From: a virus
Strand: one strand, 5' to 3'
Virus record (IMG/VR): IMGVR_UViG_3300042197_002757
Span: 1 to 34,380 of that record
Length of the DNA stretch: 34,380 nt
In this document: piece by piece, positions 15,492 through 28,100 of the stretch
Position numbering within the stretch: the stretch's first letter is position 1
Layout: every line of letters starts with the position of its first letter
Program-made: the position numbers and the translations under genes
Notes under the pieces: generated by a model
Databases searched by the model: none
Told to the model about the DNA's origin: nothing
The model's input: the letters and a program-made list of their open reading frames with translations, nothing else

Positions 15492-16172
15492 TTATACCTC
15501 ATTAAATCCGGTTAAACTTTGTATGCGTATAGTATAGTCTATCTGCAACAATCTGTTTAATGATTTTTGCACAGGATGAAATACCACATGAGTTAATAAT
15601 CTACCAGTTCCATTAGGATTGTATGACCTTAAACCTAACTCATCAAAAACAAAATTACCGTCTAAAGTCTGACTATTGTCAAATGCCTCTTGTCCATCAG
15701 GTTCTCCATAATCTAACACGCATGATATAATTATATCGCTGTATGTAGCACCGCTAATATGTCTTATTTCCATTTTATTTCTGATAGGATCGCTATTAAT
15801 AATAGAATTTTGATCAACATTTTTACTATAAGTCTGATTATATAAACTAGAATTAACTCCCACTGTATTAGGTGTAAGATAAGTTATTAGTCCGGTAGGA
15901 TCGACCGTCGTACCACCGGATCCAAAAACCATTTCGTAGATAGTTCCTTGACCTTGATTTGCTAAAGCATTCACCATAGCCACGCTCATGTTTTCGTAAT
16001 GAATAGCATTGCGTTTATCCATAAACACTTCTTTGGTTTCTGGATCAAAAATTTTAATGTGGCCTTCAAAATGAAATCCACCTGTTTCATTGGGCATATT
16101 TTTACTATTCTCCACGTCGGTATTTTTTTCTTCTGTAGTGTATTTATTCTGGTAATTCGCTGGATTTTTCAT
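15492..16172 (-). CDS. Putative baseplate or fibre-attachment protein
   Basis: This protein has 226 residues from ATG 16172, which overlaps the giant gene by 29 bases. An internal ATG at residue 27 (MPNETGG) is an alternative start with GGAG 12 bases upstream, and would remove a charged, disordered-looking leader. The body contains FHFEGHIKIFDPETKEVFMD, MVNALANQGQGTIYEMVFGSGG, DPTGLITYLTPN and a beta-rich C-terminal half (FVFDELGLRSYNPNGTGRLL, LQIDYTIRIQ). I recall similar proteins in marine T4-like phages without a known function. Its place between the wedge-region giant protein and the first fibre gene suggests a connector analogous in position to T4 gp8-gp10, but I see no direct similarity to them. 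Confidence 0.8.
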   Translation of the reverse strand: MKNPANYQNKYTTEEKNTDVENSKNMPNETGGFHFEGHIKIFDPETKEVFMDKRNAIHYENMSVAMVNALANQGQGTIYEMVFGSGGTTVDPTGLITYLTPNTVGVNSSLYNQTYSKNVDQNSIINSDPIRNKMEIRHISGATYSDIIISCVLDYGEPDGQEAFDNSQTLDGNFVFDELGLRSYNPNGTGRLLTHVVFHPVQKSLNRLLQIDYTIRIQSLTGFNEV

Positions 16173-19100
16173 TTATAAATCTCACATAAGGGGTATTATT
16201 TTCTAGGAAAGTCAGCCCTTTAGAAGCAGAGCTTTCTCCTCTTTCATACCAAATTCTACCTGTTCTTTTTATAATAGTAATTCTAGTGCCTGCCGGCACC
16301 GCCGAAGTTAATCTTATCTGCGGTAAAGCACCATCTACGCTAAATTCTGATTCTAAATTTACGTCTGATTCTGGGCTGGTAGATCCCAGATCTTCATTAT
16401 ATATAGATACATCACTTTTTCTTAATCTTCGTCCTCCGACAAACACTTCAATTTCGTCGCAGGGACCATAACTGTCGGGAATACTTGTGTATTCACCCAA
16501 TTCATTGCGAATCCTATAAAATTCCCTGTCGCTTTTTATAGGAACGTAATCTAAAGGACCTATTACAAGACTACTGCCGTCGCTGACAAAATCATTTCGT
16601 AATTGTTCTTCGTTGTAGGGAATATTTTCGCTGGCACTGATATCTATAACATAACTATCGATTTCATGAATTTCGGCGATCGCTGAACCCTGAGCACCTC
16701 TCCGTAATCCAGAAAGAATATTTCCATTCTTATATAGATATTCTATGCGTTCATTATTAATGATAATCGTTCCGGCTAAATTTCTACTGGCAACGGGATC
16801 ATATAATTGTCCGTTATCGGTAATTAGTATTTCAGTATCGAAATAATTTAATGCTTTTGCCAGTCGTGTATTTTTATTTTTATTATATCTCTTATAATGA
16901 TTAAAATTTAACATATCTTTATATATTTCATATGCTACAGGTTCTCGATATATGTTCGAACCAAAATTTATAATTTTAATCAAGTCATCGGTGGTCGATT
17001 CTACATTTAGATAAACGACATTCCGAGGTAGAATTAATTCATAATCTCGATCTTGAGTAAGCCTAATACCATTTTTATAAACCCATACGTATGATGAAGA
17101 CAAAGGAATCCTAGAAATTTGATAATTTACTTTACCGCCAACATATTCGTCAGATATGATATCCATCGAAGGATATTCGCTGAACCATGTTATCTCAATG
17201 ACATCATTTTCTTGTAAAGTGACAAAATTAGAAATCGTTAAGACGTTGTTTGCAGATAACACGTATTCTGCTCTTAGATCAATTTCGACTTTGATTTCAT
17301 CCCCGAGAGTTAAATTCGATGGCGGAATAGTAATTAGATTTTGATTTCCATCAAACACATAATCAATCACAAACCTTTGAAGAGAGCCGTTTACAAATAC
17401 TGAGATATTTCCCGAAGTAATGCTTCCGATAGCTTCTAAGGGATCTAATCCAATAAAAATATTGTTGTTCGAACCATCGTAGATAACATAGGTGGTATCG
17501 ACACCGATTAATAATCTATCATTTACTGAAACTAAGAGACTGGATTTAGCTGAACCACGAGTCAATGATACGAACCCGTCTAATGAAAATGATCTCGTGC
17601 TACCATCAAAGATATTCTGTTGTCTATTAACACCTACAAGCGGCAATCTCGACGAATCCACGTCTGCCGTGGATGCACCTAAGCATATGATTTTAATTCT
17701 GCTACCTTCTTGAGGAGGTATTCCGAATTGTATGAGAGTAAGATCTTCTTCTTGAGTAAATTCAGAACTTTCAACATATCCAACATCAATCACCGAACCA
17801 TCTAATGAAACGAACACGTTTGAAGTACGACTATAACGAGCTCGTGTCAAAAAGAATGATGTTTCGCCATCAGCTGTAAATTCTTGATAATCTAGGATCT
17901 CGATTCCGCCTATTCCGATAGAGATAATTTCTATGACAGATCCGGCGAGGGGAGCTGAAACGAAGGATATTGAATTATCATCGAAGTTGATTTCATAATC
18001 AGTAGTCAATTGTTTTTTGATTTTATCTACATAAACGATCAAAGAATTTGATTCTACTATTTCTAGATCTATGGCGAAAGTTCTTGTTGATTCATCACCA
18101 AAATAAATTTTAGTCTGTAAAGCAGCAGCTCCGCTTCTGGTGGTATTAAAAACTTTGATACTCAGGCTATCAAGGACCTGACCCGGAATATTTTCTTCTG
18201 GCGAGGGGACCTGATCGGGTGTGATGAATTTATCTCCATCGAGACTAATTTCTTCAGCTAGTGTTCCATTAGCTGTCGTATATGCTCCCGAAATCGAAGA
18301 TAATGTGCCGCCAGATATTAATGTATCTACTAGATTAGGATCTTCGATCGTTAAAGATCCGTCGCTATCAATGGTTCGAAAAATCAAAGTATCACCCGGT
18401 TCGGTCGTTATATAGGGTAGATCTGTAACAGGATCTAAGAAATCTATCACCAACGTCGACCCATCTCCGATAAAACTAGGCATTACTGCTCCGTCTGGCG
18501 CCGCTTTACGACCGTTGGGCATCAGCGTTGATCCATCATACATATCGAAATAAAGATCATCGATTCTTATGGTCTTGGGTTCTTCGCTAAATTCATTGAA
18601 TTGTAAGTCGTTGATGCGTTTGTCAAAAGTAGAATCTCTAGATAAACCTAAAAAAGGAGAAATATATCGTCTCTTGATATAAATCGTAACCAGTTGTCCT
18701 TGTGCTGGAACATAAGGCAACGTAATAGTATTGGTGCTGCCATCACAGACCACATAAAAATCAGTATTCGGTTCTATGCTATCCCAACCCTCAGTGAACC
18801 AAGGTAACGCATCCCAACCTCCTGTGACATCGAACGTAGTTCCTTGTATTTGCACCCCGCCAAAATCTACGCCTGTCATTAATTGATTTATTTCGTTACC
18901 TTTCATTCCGCTTAGAGGTCGATAATATTTTTCTATCCTGGCCACACTATCTAATAGTTCATCATTTTTTTCATAGGTTATTTCGATGATGTCACCGGTC
19001 GCTGGCGGTAAAACAAAGATCAATCTGCCTCTTAGGATTTTATAAACGTCGTTTTCTAATGTGAAAAGAGAAATATCGTATTCATTGTTTAATACGACTT

Positions 19101-22100
19101 GATTATTTTTTAAAATCCTTATTTTACTTTTATCTATAATAGATGCGTAATTCAGATTAAAAATCGCAGTGTTTCCTGTGGCTACAAAAGTTTGAGATTG
19201 AGAAAAATTATTGTAAATCGGAGAAGTAGATATCCTATCAAATTTTAATTTTATGTCGAAAGATCGTACGAATGAATTACCTAATATAGGCACAGCTTTA
19301 GCGATATCAGGCGAAGATCCGTTACCTCCCACTAAGAAAATATTAGGTGTAGCTGTATATCCTCGACCTTCACTTGTCACTAAAATCTTAGAAACATGTC
19401 CATTAGAAATATATGCCCGAGCCGCGGCTCCAGAGCCATTGCCTTCGATAACCACGCTCGGTACCGTGGTGTATCCGGACCCACCGTCTGCTATAGATAT
19501 CGCAGTTATACCAAAACCTAGATTATCTGCCCACCATTTCCAAGGATATAGATTTGTTTTATCGAAATATTTGTCTATTGGTAAAATTTTTCCGTCAACT
19601 TCTGAATATGAGGGTGGTAGATCAAAATCTGCTACCGCTGAAAAATTATTGTCTATGTTAGTATATCTGCTGGTAAATTCTCTGATCGTCGTCCTATATG
19701 GTTTGACTTCTTCTAGATAAGATTTATAACTTTCTAGATTGTCATTTTTATATGATAATTTCTGTTGGAGAGGACCTATATTATGTACCGCTCCTAGGAA
19801 ACTGGTCTTGAATAACCAATCGACATATTCCTGCTCTGATAGGACATATTTTAAACTGAAGAAAAACAATTTGTTCCACTCCACAGATAATTCTTCGATA
19901 AAGATATCTTCTTTGACCGCTTTAAAAATATTTCTCAATTCTTGTATCGGTTGGAGATCATACAACGCGGCATCGAAAGATCCTATGTTGTCGAAACCGA
20001 GCGGAGTGGTTTTTTTGTTGTACAACGAATCTTTGAGATAAATCGTACCTCTCTGTCTCCCTACAATATTATATTTTCCGTCTATATCTCCGATACCTTC
20101 TACTCGTTCTAGAACTGCCCATCCCCCATTACCAAATTCTGAAATTTTTATTAAATCGCCTATTTTTACGGATAATAATGTTGGTTCTAGATAATAACTT
20201 AGAATTTCTACAGAAATCCTAGACGATATTCCATAACCTGTTTTCCACCAATCGATATAATCCCAATATAATGAAGTGTTGAATCCCTGAGATTTACTTC
20301 TATAAAAATTAAATCTCTGTTGATCCCAACTATATACACTCCAATAGTTGCCAGCGGTAATATCATTTCTTACTAGAACTGAAAATTGTCTTATCTTAAC
20401 GATAGCGGATGTATATTTTCTTCCTCGGGTCAATATCGTGACCGAATTCACTCTGCCTTGACCGTCGATGGTTATTTCGGCAGTAGCTCCTATGCCTGTC
20501 CCTTGGATCGTTATTTCGGGGGCGTTTCTATATCCGAATCCAGTATCCGATATAGTAATCGATTCTATTTCACCATTTACTATATTAGGTATCAATACGG
20601 CCTGCCGTACCCTGGCCGTTCCTACCTGCTCTAAATCGATGAAAGAATCGACTGCAACATCGTACTCATTCAATTCTTCTACTGGTAGTGGATCCGAAAG
20701 ATTTAAATTTTCAAAATTAATAACATCTGCAAATGAGCGCTGTGTTAATATTCTGTTAATATTGTCTATTATGATTTTTAATATTTTAGTCCTATCAACA
20801 AACATCGTCTGCCTGGGTCTAAAACTTAATCCATATTTTTGCTTGGTTGATAAATTGGGATCCGGTACGGTGTTTCCCTGTTCGTCGAAACCTACCAAAC
20901 TATCGATCCATTTTCTTTCTATCTGAACACTCGGCAAGCTATCTGCCTGGCCTTCTGTTAACAATTGATATTCTCTGTGGATCGGTATCAAATCTTGATC
21001 GGATTTTTTGTATTTGATGTTAACGCTGCTTTGATTACCTTTTAGCAGACTATCGAAATTAAAAACTAGCACTTGATTAGGAGCTATCATAGAAATAAGA
21101 GGCAGGCCCCCCGATTGTGGAGATTCTATTAATCTAGCAACGTCGAAGACCGATCTTCTTCTAAATTTTAGATCGGGAATCGTTTTTTTGTCCTTGACCC
21201 AATAATAATAAATCGTCTCGACTATTTGACCATTTAAAATATTATAATTTTCTTTGAAAGAATAGACATCGTCTCCGTACAATGCCTGCCCAGATATTCC
21301 CTGAGATAATCCTTCTGCAGTTTCTGCCAGGACGTTCCACTCCGAAGGAAGATAAATCGATGCCACCCATTCATAGACATCTATGCTGGCTCCGTGAGCT
21401 AATCGATTCCAATTTCCGCTGCGATAGGCGGTATCGCCTTGCTCATAAGTGATCCATTTGGCTGTACTTAGATCCCACCATACTTCTCCTACGTGTTTTT
21501 CTCTCCAGTTTTGAGAGGGATCCACTACCACTTTGTCATTTCCAACGGTATAGATCGCAGGATCATACATCAGTTTGTAGTTTATTTCTTGTTCCGCTAT
21601 GCCTACGATTTTATTTTTGTAATGATCGACAAAATCGAGATTAGACAACCTTTCATCTAAAATATCATCAACTACGAATACTTCGTCGATCAAACTGATA
21701 TCCACCAGCTCTGTTTCATTGGCGATTATGTTCCACGGATTTACAGAAATATCAGATTTAAACAATCTCACCAATCCAGTATATTGACTCGATATTTGGT
21801 GTGCTGGAGATCCTACTAATATTGTTGATGATGTCGCATCTATGCTGAATCCGAATGATTCAAAAGTGATTAGGTCGTCCGCTTCTAGCTTTTCAGACAA
21901 TATGTATTTTTGATCATTAAGCTGATAAACATAGACCTGTCCGGGATATCCCTGATCTTCAGAAAATATCGTCGTGCCATCATCGAATGTTGTTCCTAGG
22001 TCAGTATCAAATCTCGCATACAATTTGAAAGGTGCATTTTTTGCTCCTATGACTATTTTTTCTGTAAATGGTGTAATGGCCACGCTTGTACCGAAAAATA

Positions 22101-25100
22101 AATTAGCGTTAGATTCATAGGACACCAATTTTTGTTTTAACCTAAAATCTGTATTTGCATCCGTATCTTTCTTAAAAACATATACCACGCCTTGATTTAT
22201 CAAATTGACATCTGCTTCGGGACTACTGACAACTAATGTAGTTCCGCTGTAATCGATATCTAGATCGTAACCAAAAAGATCTCCAGAAGAAATAAATTCT
22301 TCATCGGTATCATTGATATCTGCGAAATTTCCAGCAGTGATAGTTTGAATCAAATGATATCTATCAACGAAATCTCGTCGATAAACAAAAACTTTTCCCG
22401 TAGGGATGTCTGTGCTGTCGCCGACAGAAATCCAAGGGTCGCTGGCCGGATCTTCGTTTTGACTGATGTATATATCAGAACTATCTTCTACGTTTGATCT
22501 AGGATCTATCAACTTATAATATCCGGCAGGAGTCCGTACGACATCACCTTCTCTATAGATAGCGGCACCACGCCAATCTCCTTTATAATTTGGAAAATAT
22601 TGTCCATCACTATAGATCGCCGATACAAAAAGCAAACTTCCATCTAGACTCATAGCTATAGAGTGCCCGAAGATATCTCCGGTTTTGGTCAGTTCGGCTA
22701 AATCAGATTCGTTTAACATGCCAGAAGACAGAGTAGAACCGTCGTCATCTAAGAAAACATTTTTAGGTAACGAAGATTCTCCGCTCACTGGGTCGATCTG
22801 AGTCCATTCGCTACTTACTACATCTGTTAGACCTATGGTACTACCGTCACCGATCACATCGATTTTTGCCTGATATAATTTATTATCGTACCAAACTATC
22901 GATCCTCGCGGATAAAAAGTCGAAGATTTATAGATTCCAGCGTAATCAGTATTAAGAAGATTCTTCCATACATTATTTTCAAATTTAAATAGATATACCC
23001 TTCCTCTATTTTCCAATGCACCGGGAGCAGATACGGAAACATAATAGCTGTTACCAGTTTTACCTATCGAGATATCGTGACCAAAATTTTCATCGAGGTC
23101 GAGATCTGGACTTAGTATAGTGGTCGAATAATTCCATTGTTGATTCTGCCACTCATAAATCAATACACATCCCTGGTTGCTAGGTCCGTTGAATCGACCA
23201 ATCGGGGATGCTTCGATAATCGACGCAGGATCCCATCTATCAGTGTAAACATCTACGGTGCTACCGTCACCAAACATATCATCGGTCGCGGACCACAATC
23301 TGTTAGCATACCGTGTTATTTCTTCCGCGAAATATTGACCATTCGCGTCATAATCTCCTGCGAATTTACTTCTCACCCCGCTGGCATTAGGAGCACCTAT
23401 CAATAACCATCTGCCGTCGGCACTAATTGCCATTCCCTTACCTAGAGAAAAATTCATGGAATTTTCTAAGAATTCGGGCGGTGTTATACTGGCATATAAG
23501 TTCAGTGACTCGGGTAATTCTTTGTAAATTAAAACATAATTAGTATGTGGCAAACTGACTATAGACTGGCCCAACACATCGCTGTACAAAACCTTATATC
23601 CTAATTCTCTAGGATTAGCGATTCCCAGATCAATAGGTTTCTTAAAAGAAAATACTTTGTTTTTTTCTACGACTTCCCATTTCTGATCTTTATTCCTTTC
23701 GATCCACAGCTTCGAACCGGCTTTTATGCCTGCAACTTTTTCTAAATTCAATTGTTGATAATCAATAAATTTAGCCACGGAAAATTCGTAGATATAGTTT
23801 ATGGTGCTTGAATCAAATTCTGCAGGTGTATCTGTTGGCGCCTCAATAACGATGCTGCGCGATGTCTGGTCAACTATCCTGTGAAATCCTGTTAGATTTG
23901 GAATATTTTTTATACCTACTACATCGCCCACTAAAAAAGCGTGTGGTCTGTCAAAAGAAATAGTATCTCTAGAACCTGTCCTCTCGATATTGTTTATCGT
24001 TAATGTCGAAGATTGATTAAATCTCCATACGGTCCAAGACATTTCAGATAAAAATGTAATCCATATGTGATTATTTTCTCTAAATTGTTCGACATCTAAA
24101 GTCAACAATTCATCGATATCAGATACTATAAACTCTACCTGATCTAATTTAACGAACCCTGCAGATCTGTTATTATCTGAATAATATTTTACAGGAGTTA
24201 CTTCTGTAGTGAAAGGTATTTTACTAATTAAAAATTCCGATTGTGGTACCCTTAAAAACTGATCTAGTATAGCTCCAGCGGGTTTTGATTCGGTAAAGAT
24301 GATAGGTTGAGGATTTATTTTTAAATCATTCCTAGAAATATTAAATTCTATTTCTACTTTTTGATCTATCCCTCCGTATCTCGACAATAACAATGCCCAC
24401 TCTTCTTTTAAGATTATGCTATCATCTTCGACCGGGCTAGTCTTATCAAAAATCTTTTTGACAGAATTAGCTGTTCCTTTTTCTCTTATAAATCCCTGAT
24501 ATAGTTTGTATTGAACCACATCGTCTTCAGCTAAATTTGATAGATAATCTCTTTTCTGATATCCTATTAGATGTCTGGCAAGGTCTCTTTGCTGATTTCC
24601 GAGACCTTCTGAGTCTAAATCATAATAGTCTTCGATTTGATTAATTCTATAATCGAAATTCATTACTAATTTTTTGGATGGGGCCGAATCTAATTTAACC
24701 CAATTTGTATCATCGAAGACATCGACTCCTGCTTGATTAGACAAGCTAGTCCAATAAAAACTTTTATACGAAACCACGTCCCCTAATTTGTAATCTGTGA
24801 AAGGTTCCCAAAATTTAATGCTGGCTGTATCGAAAACGAATCCGGGGCTAGTATAATCGCCATCCCAATCGGTAGTTCTAAAACCTCTACCTTTTATTCT
24901 TTCTTGCCGATATCCTGTAGGTTTGTCATAGATAACATCATTGAAAACTGTTCTATCATCGAATATTGTCACGTGTTCTTTAAGAATTACATGGGCAAGG
25001 AAAAAATAAATTCCTTCATTGGTGTTTATCGGTGACAAGGTAAACTCTTGAAAGTCTCTCGTTACTTCAATAAAGGCCGGTTCAAGGATCGTTCCATCGC

Positions 25101-28100
25101 TTTTCAACACAGAATATCCGTAAAAATTATCTAATAGATTATCAACGACGCCTACGCTATTTTTTAATTTTATTTTGGTAGATAGAGGACTCAACGAAAT
25201 CAATGCACCGATCTGCCAATTCTGTCTAGTCCAGAACATAAACTCTTTGGCAGAAGTAAGAAAATCATTAGCTACCCCGATCTCGGTATTATATGAATCG
25301 AACACATATCCTAGAGATTGTAGGTATTGCTGATGTCCTAATAAAAAATCAACTACAGATTGTATATCAGATAAAATCGTACCATAAATTATACTAGATA
25401 TCCTTAAGGAATTAAAATTCTTTCTATATAATGCAGTAACGCCTTGGACAGTTGGGAGAACCGGTAATTTTTTTAAGAAGTCGAAAGAAAATGTTTCGCC
25501 TGAAGTAAAACTCTGTAAAGTTCTATAAAATTCATTATTATATCTTATGACCACACCATTACCGTAAAATTTAGTTGGTGCCCAATCTACAAAAGTTTCG
25601 CTTATTCCTCCGACATTGATCGCAGAATCATTTTGAGAAGCCAATGCTTGATAATAATTAAAATATGGATTTAGTTTATCATATCCGTATATTTTATATC
25701 CCCTATCTGTCTTTTCTATGATTACGCCACTATAAGATATAGAACTAATAGGACTGCTAACATTAAAAATAATATCATAGTTTTCTGCTGGAACGAAAAC
25801 ACTACTCGACGTGCTCTGAGGATTCTTGCTATCTAATATATATTTTTGATTATCGGGGTCCACAAACCCTGATAATCTTGTGGTCAATTTTACATCTATG
25901 CCATTTATGAAGTTTTTAAAATCTACATATCTCAAATTTATGCTCTTGAGATAATCCATGAGATATTTTATAAGTCCTGATCCAAAGACCTCGCCGGCTA
26001 TCGGTATCTGTATATCATTGATAGTGTAGAAATAACCTGTTTGATTATTGATAGTTTGATTTAATATGTTATTTTTCGTATTAGAAAACGTGAAGTTATT
26101 ACCTATGAATTCAAATGGTTTCAACAATGAAAACAATATCATTAATGCGAATGGATATTCAGAGCTGGCTTTCCATGCATGTTCTACCGGAGCGCAATCG
26201 CCTAGTTTAAAATCTCCTTGATTATTGATCAGTGAAAAATTTCCTGCTAGATTAGAATCCAGAGGGCTTAACAGATTTCCATCACCGTCAACAGGTACAT
26301 GATCTAATAAAGTTGACCGTTTATAACGATCATAAGTGCCTGCTCTATTTCCCTGACGTATAATACCATCTCTTAGATCTTCCCACAAAAGCAGATTACC
26401 GCTAGTATATGGGGCTGGACCATATTGAGATTCCCACCAATCGGGCTGTTCGGAAAATCCTAACATCTCCCAGGGACAGCGATGTGGCCTATCTGTGTCA
26501 TAGAACCATCTGTATACTCCTCTCCAATATCCGGGAAGGTTTGTCGATTCTGCTCTATCGGACATGTTAGAATAGGTATAAGTAAAACTATTCTCGCTAT
26601 CAAAATACGTGTTGTTTACATAATCTATATTTGTATCAGCGATCCATTGTAAAAATTGCCTGTTTAGCACAACATCGATTTTATCTTTAGAATATTCACC
26701 GACTCCGTAATAACCTGCTATGATATTATCTATATTAAAAATAGATTCGTCGTAGCGTCTTTTTATATTGTTATAAATCCTAAATTCTAACTCTAAAAGA
26801 AGATCGTCACGGAAATCATTATAAGCAATGGTAATACTGCCATCATGTCCTTGGATTACATATTTTGGTTCGATATAGGTATCGTCCAAAAATTTCTGTG
26901 GTAGATATTTTTTATACAATCCTAATTTCGTAGGAGTAGGTGGAACGAAACAAGATGCTGTAGAATTATATTCTCTGATAGTAATTAAATCGTTTTCATT
27001 TAGATTTTTCAATATTTTTAAAAAACCGAAAGTAGAATCAAATTCGTAATCTCTCAGAGATACGAGTTGTTCATCGTTGATATAAACGTACACAGCCTTT
27101 CTGCTATCGGTATCTAGATCGAATTTTTCATCTAAAGCAAATGTTTTAATACCAATATCATCTACTCGATATACAATATCTCTGTAGGCTCCACATCCTA
27201 GCATATCCGAATCAGCGAAAGGATCATCGGCGGTTTTTGATCTAGTGTATTCTGCGAAAATTTGATCGCATAACTCAGAAACGTCTTCGTTGTAGGGAAA
27301 CCGAGTAGATAGATCTAAAAACGATGATTTAAATTCAGTATATCTTTTTTTAGCATATTCAATGGATTTGATTAAATTGATCTCTTTATCACAGAGCAAC
27401 GTTATAGGTAACGAAGAAACTCCAGAATGTTTTAATATTCTTGTAGAAAACGGAATGTAATCCGAAAGATCTCTTAGATTATTCGAACCAACAGATTCTC
27501 CTATTAACTCATCATTAAATTCTAAAGCAGATTTTAAATGGTCGACCGCTACTCCATAAGTAAAATTTTCTATCAGGGCATTAAGAGGATTTCTTTCCAA
27601 GGCCGCCGGTATTTCATAAAATCCCATGTCTGGTAAGGTTTTACAAAACAATTTAATCGAAACCGTGTCTCCTTGAGATAATTTTTCTTCAAAAATAAAT
27701 TTAGATTTAATTCTCTCAAATTGTTTTTTATATTTTATTCCATTAACATAGATTACCAAAATCGTGGAAGATTCATTGTCAAAATCATTCCAATCAACGG
27801 TTTCAAAAATCACGGTATCAGTCGATTCTTGTATTATTTTACTATCGATAATAGGCTGTATATATTTAGAATCAGTCTTGGTCCAGCAATTGCTATAAGA
27901 ATCAACGAGATTATTTTTAAAAAATCCAACTCTTATAAATTTTTGAAAAACTTCTTGATTGACCTGATATATAAAATTGTCTATTTCCCAATCAAATTCA
28001 AATTGTATGTCACCAACGTTACCTATGTTTAGATAACTCAATGAAAAACCTAATTCAGAATCAACGATGCTCGATCCGACTTTGTAACTGATTATTTCTG

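Noticed and set aside
19253-19720. Plus-strand open frame of 155 residues (also long ones at 10109-10558, 20468-20926 and 8043-8405)
   Set aside because: They lie antisense inside strongly coding minus-strand genes, have no recognisable motifs or plausible ribosome sites, and have the low-complexity composition expected of shadow frames.
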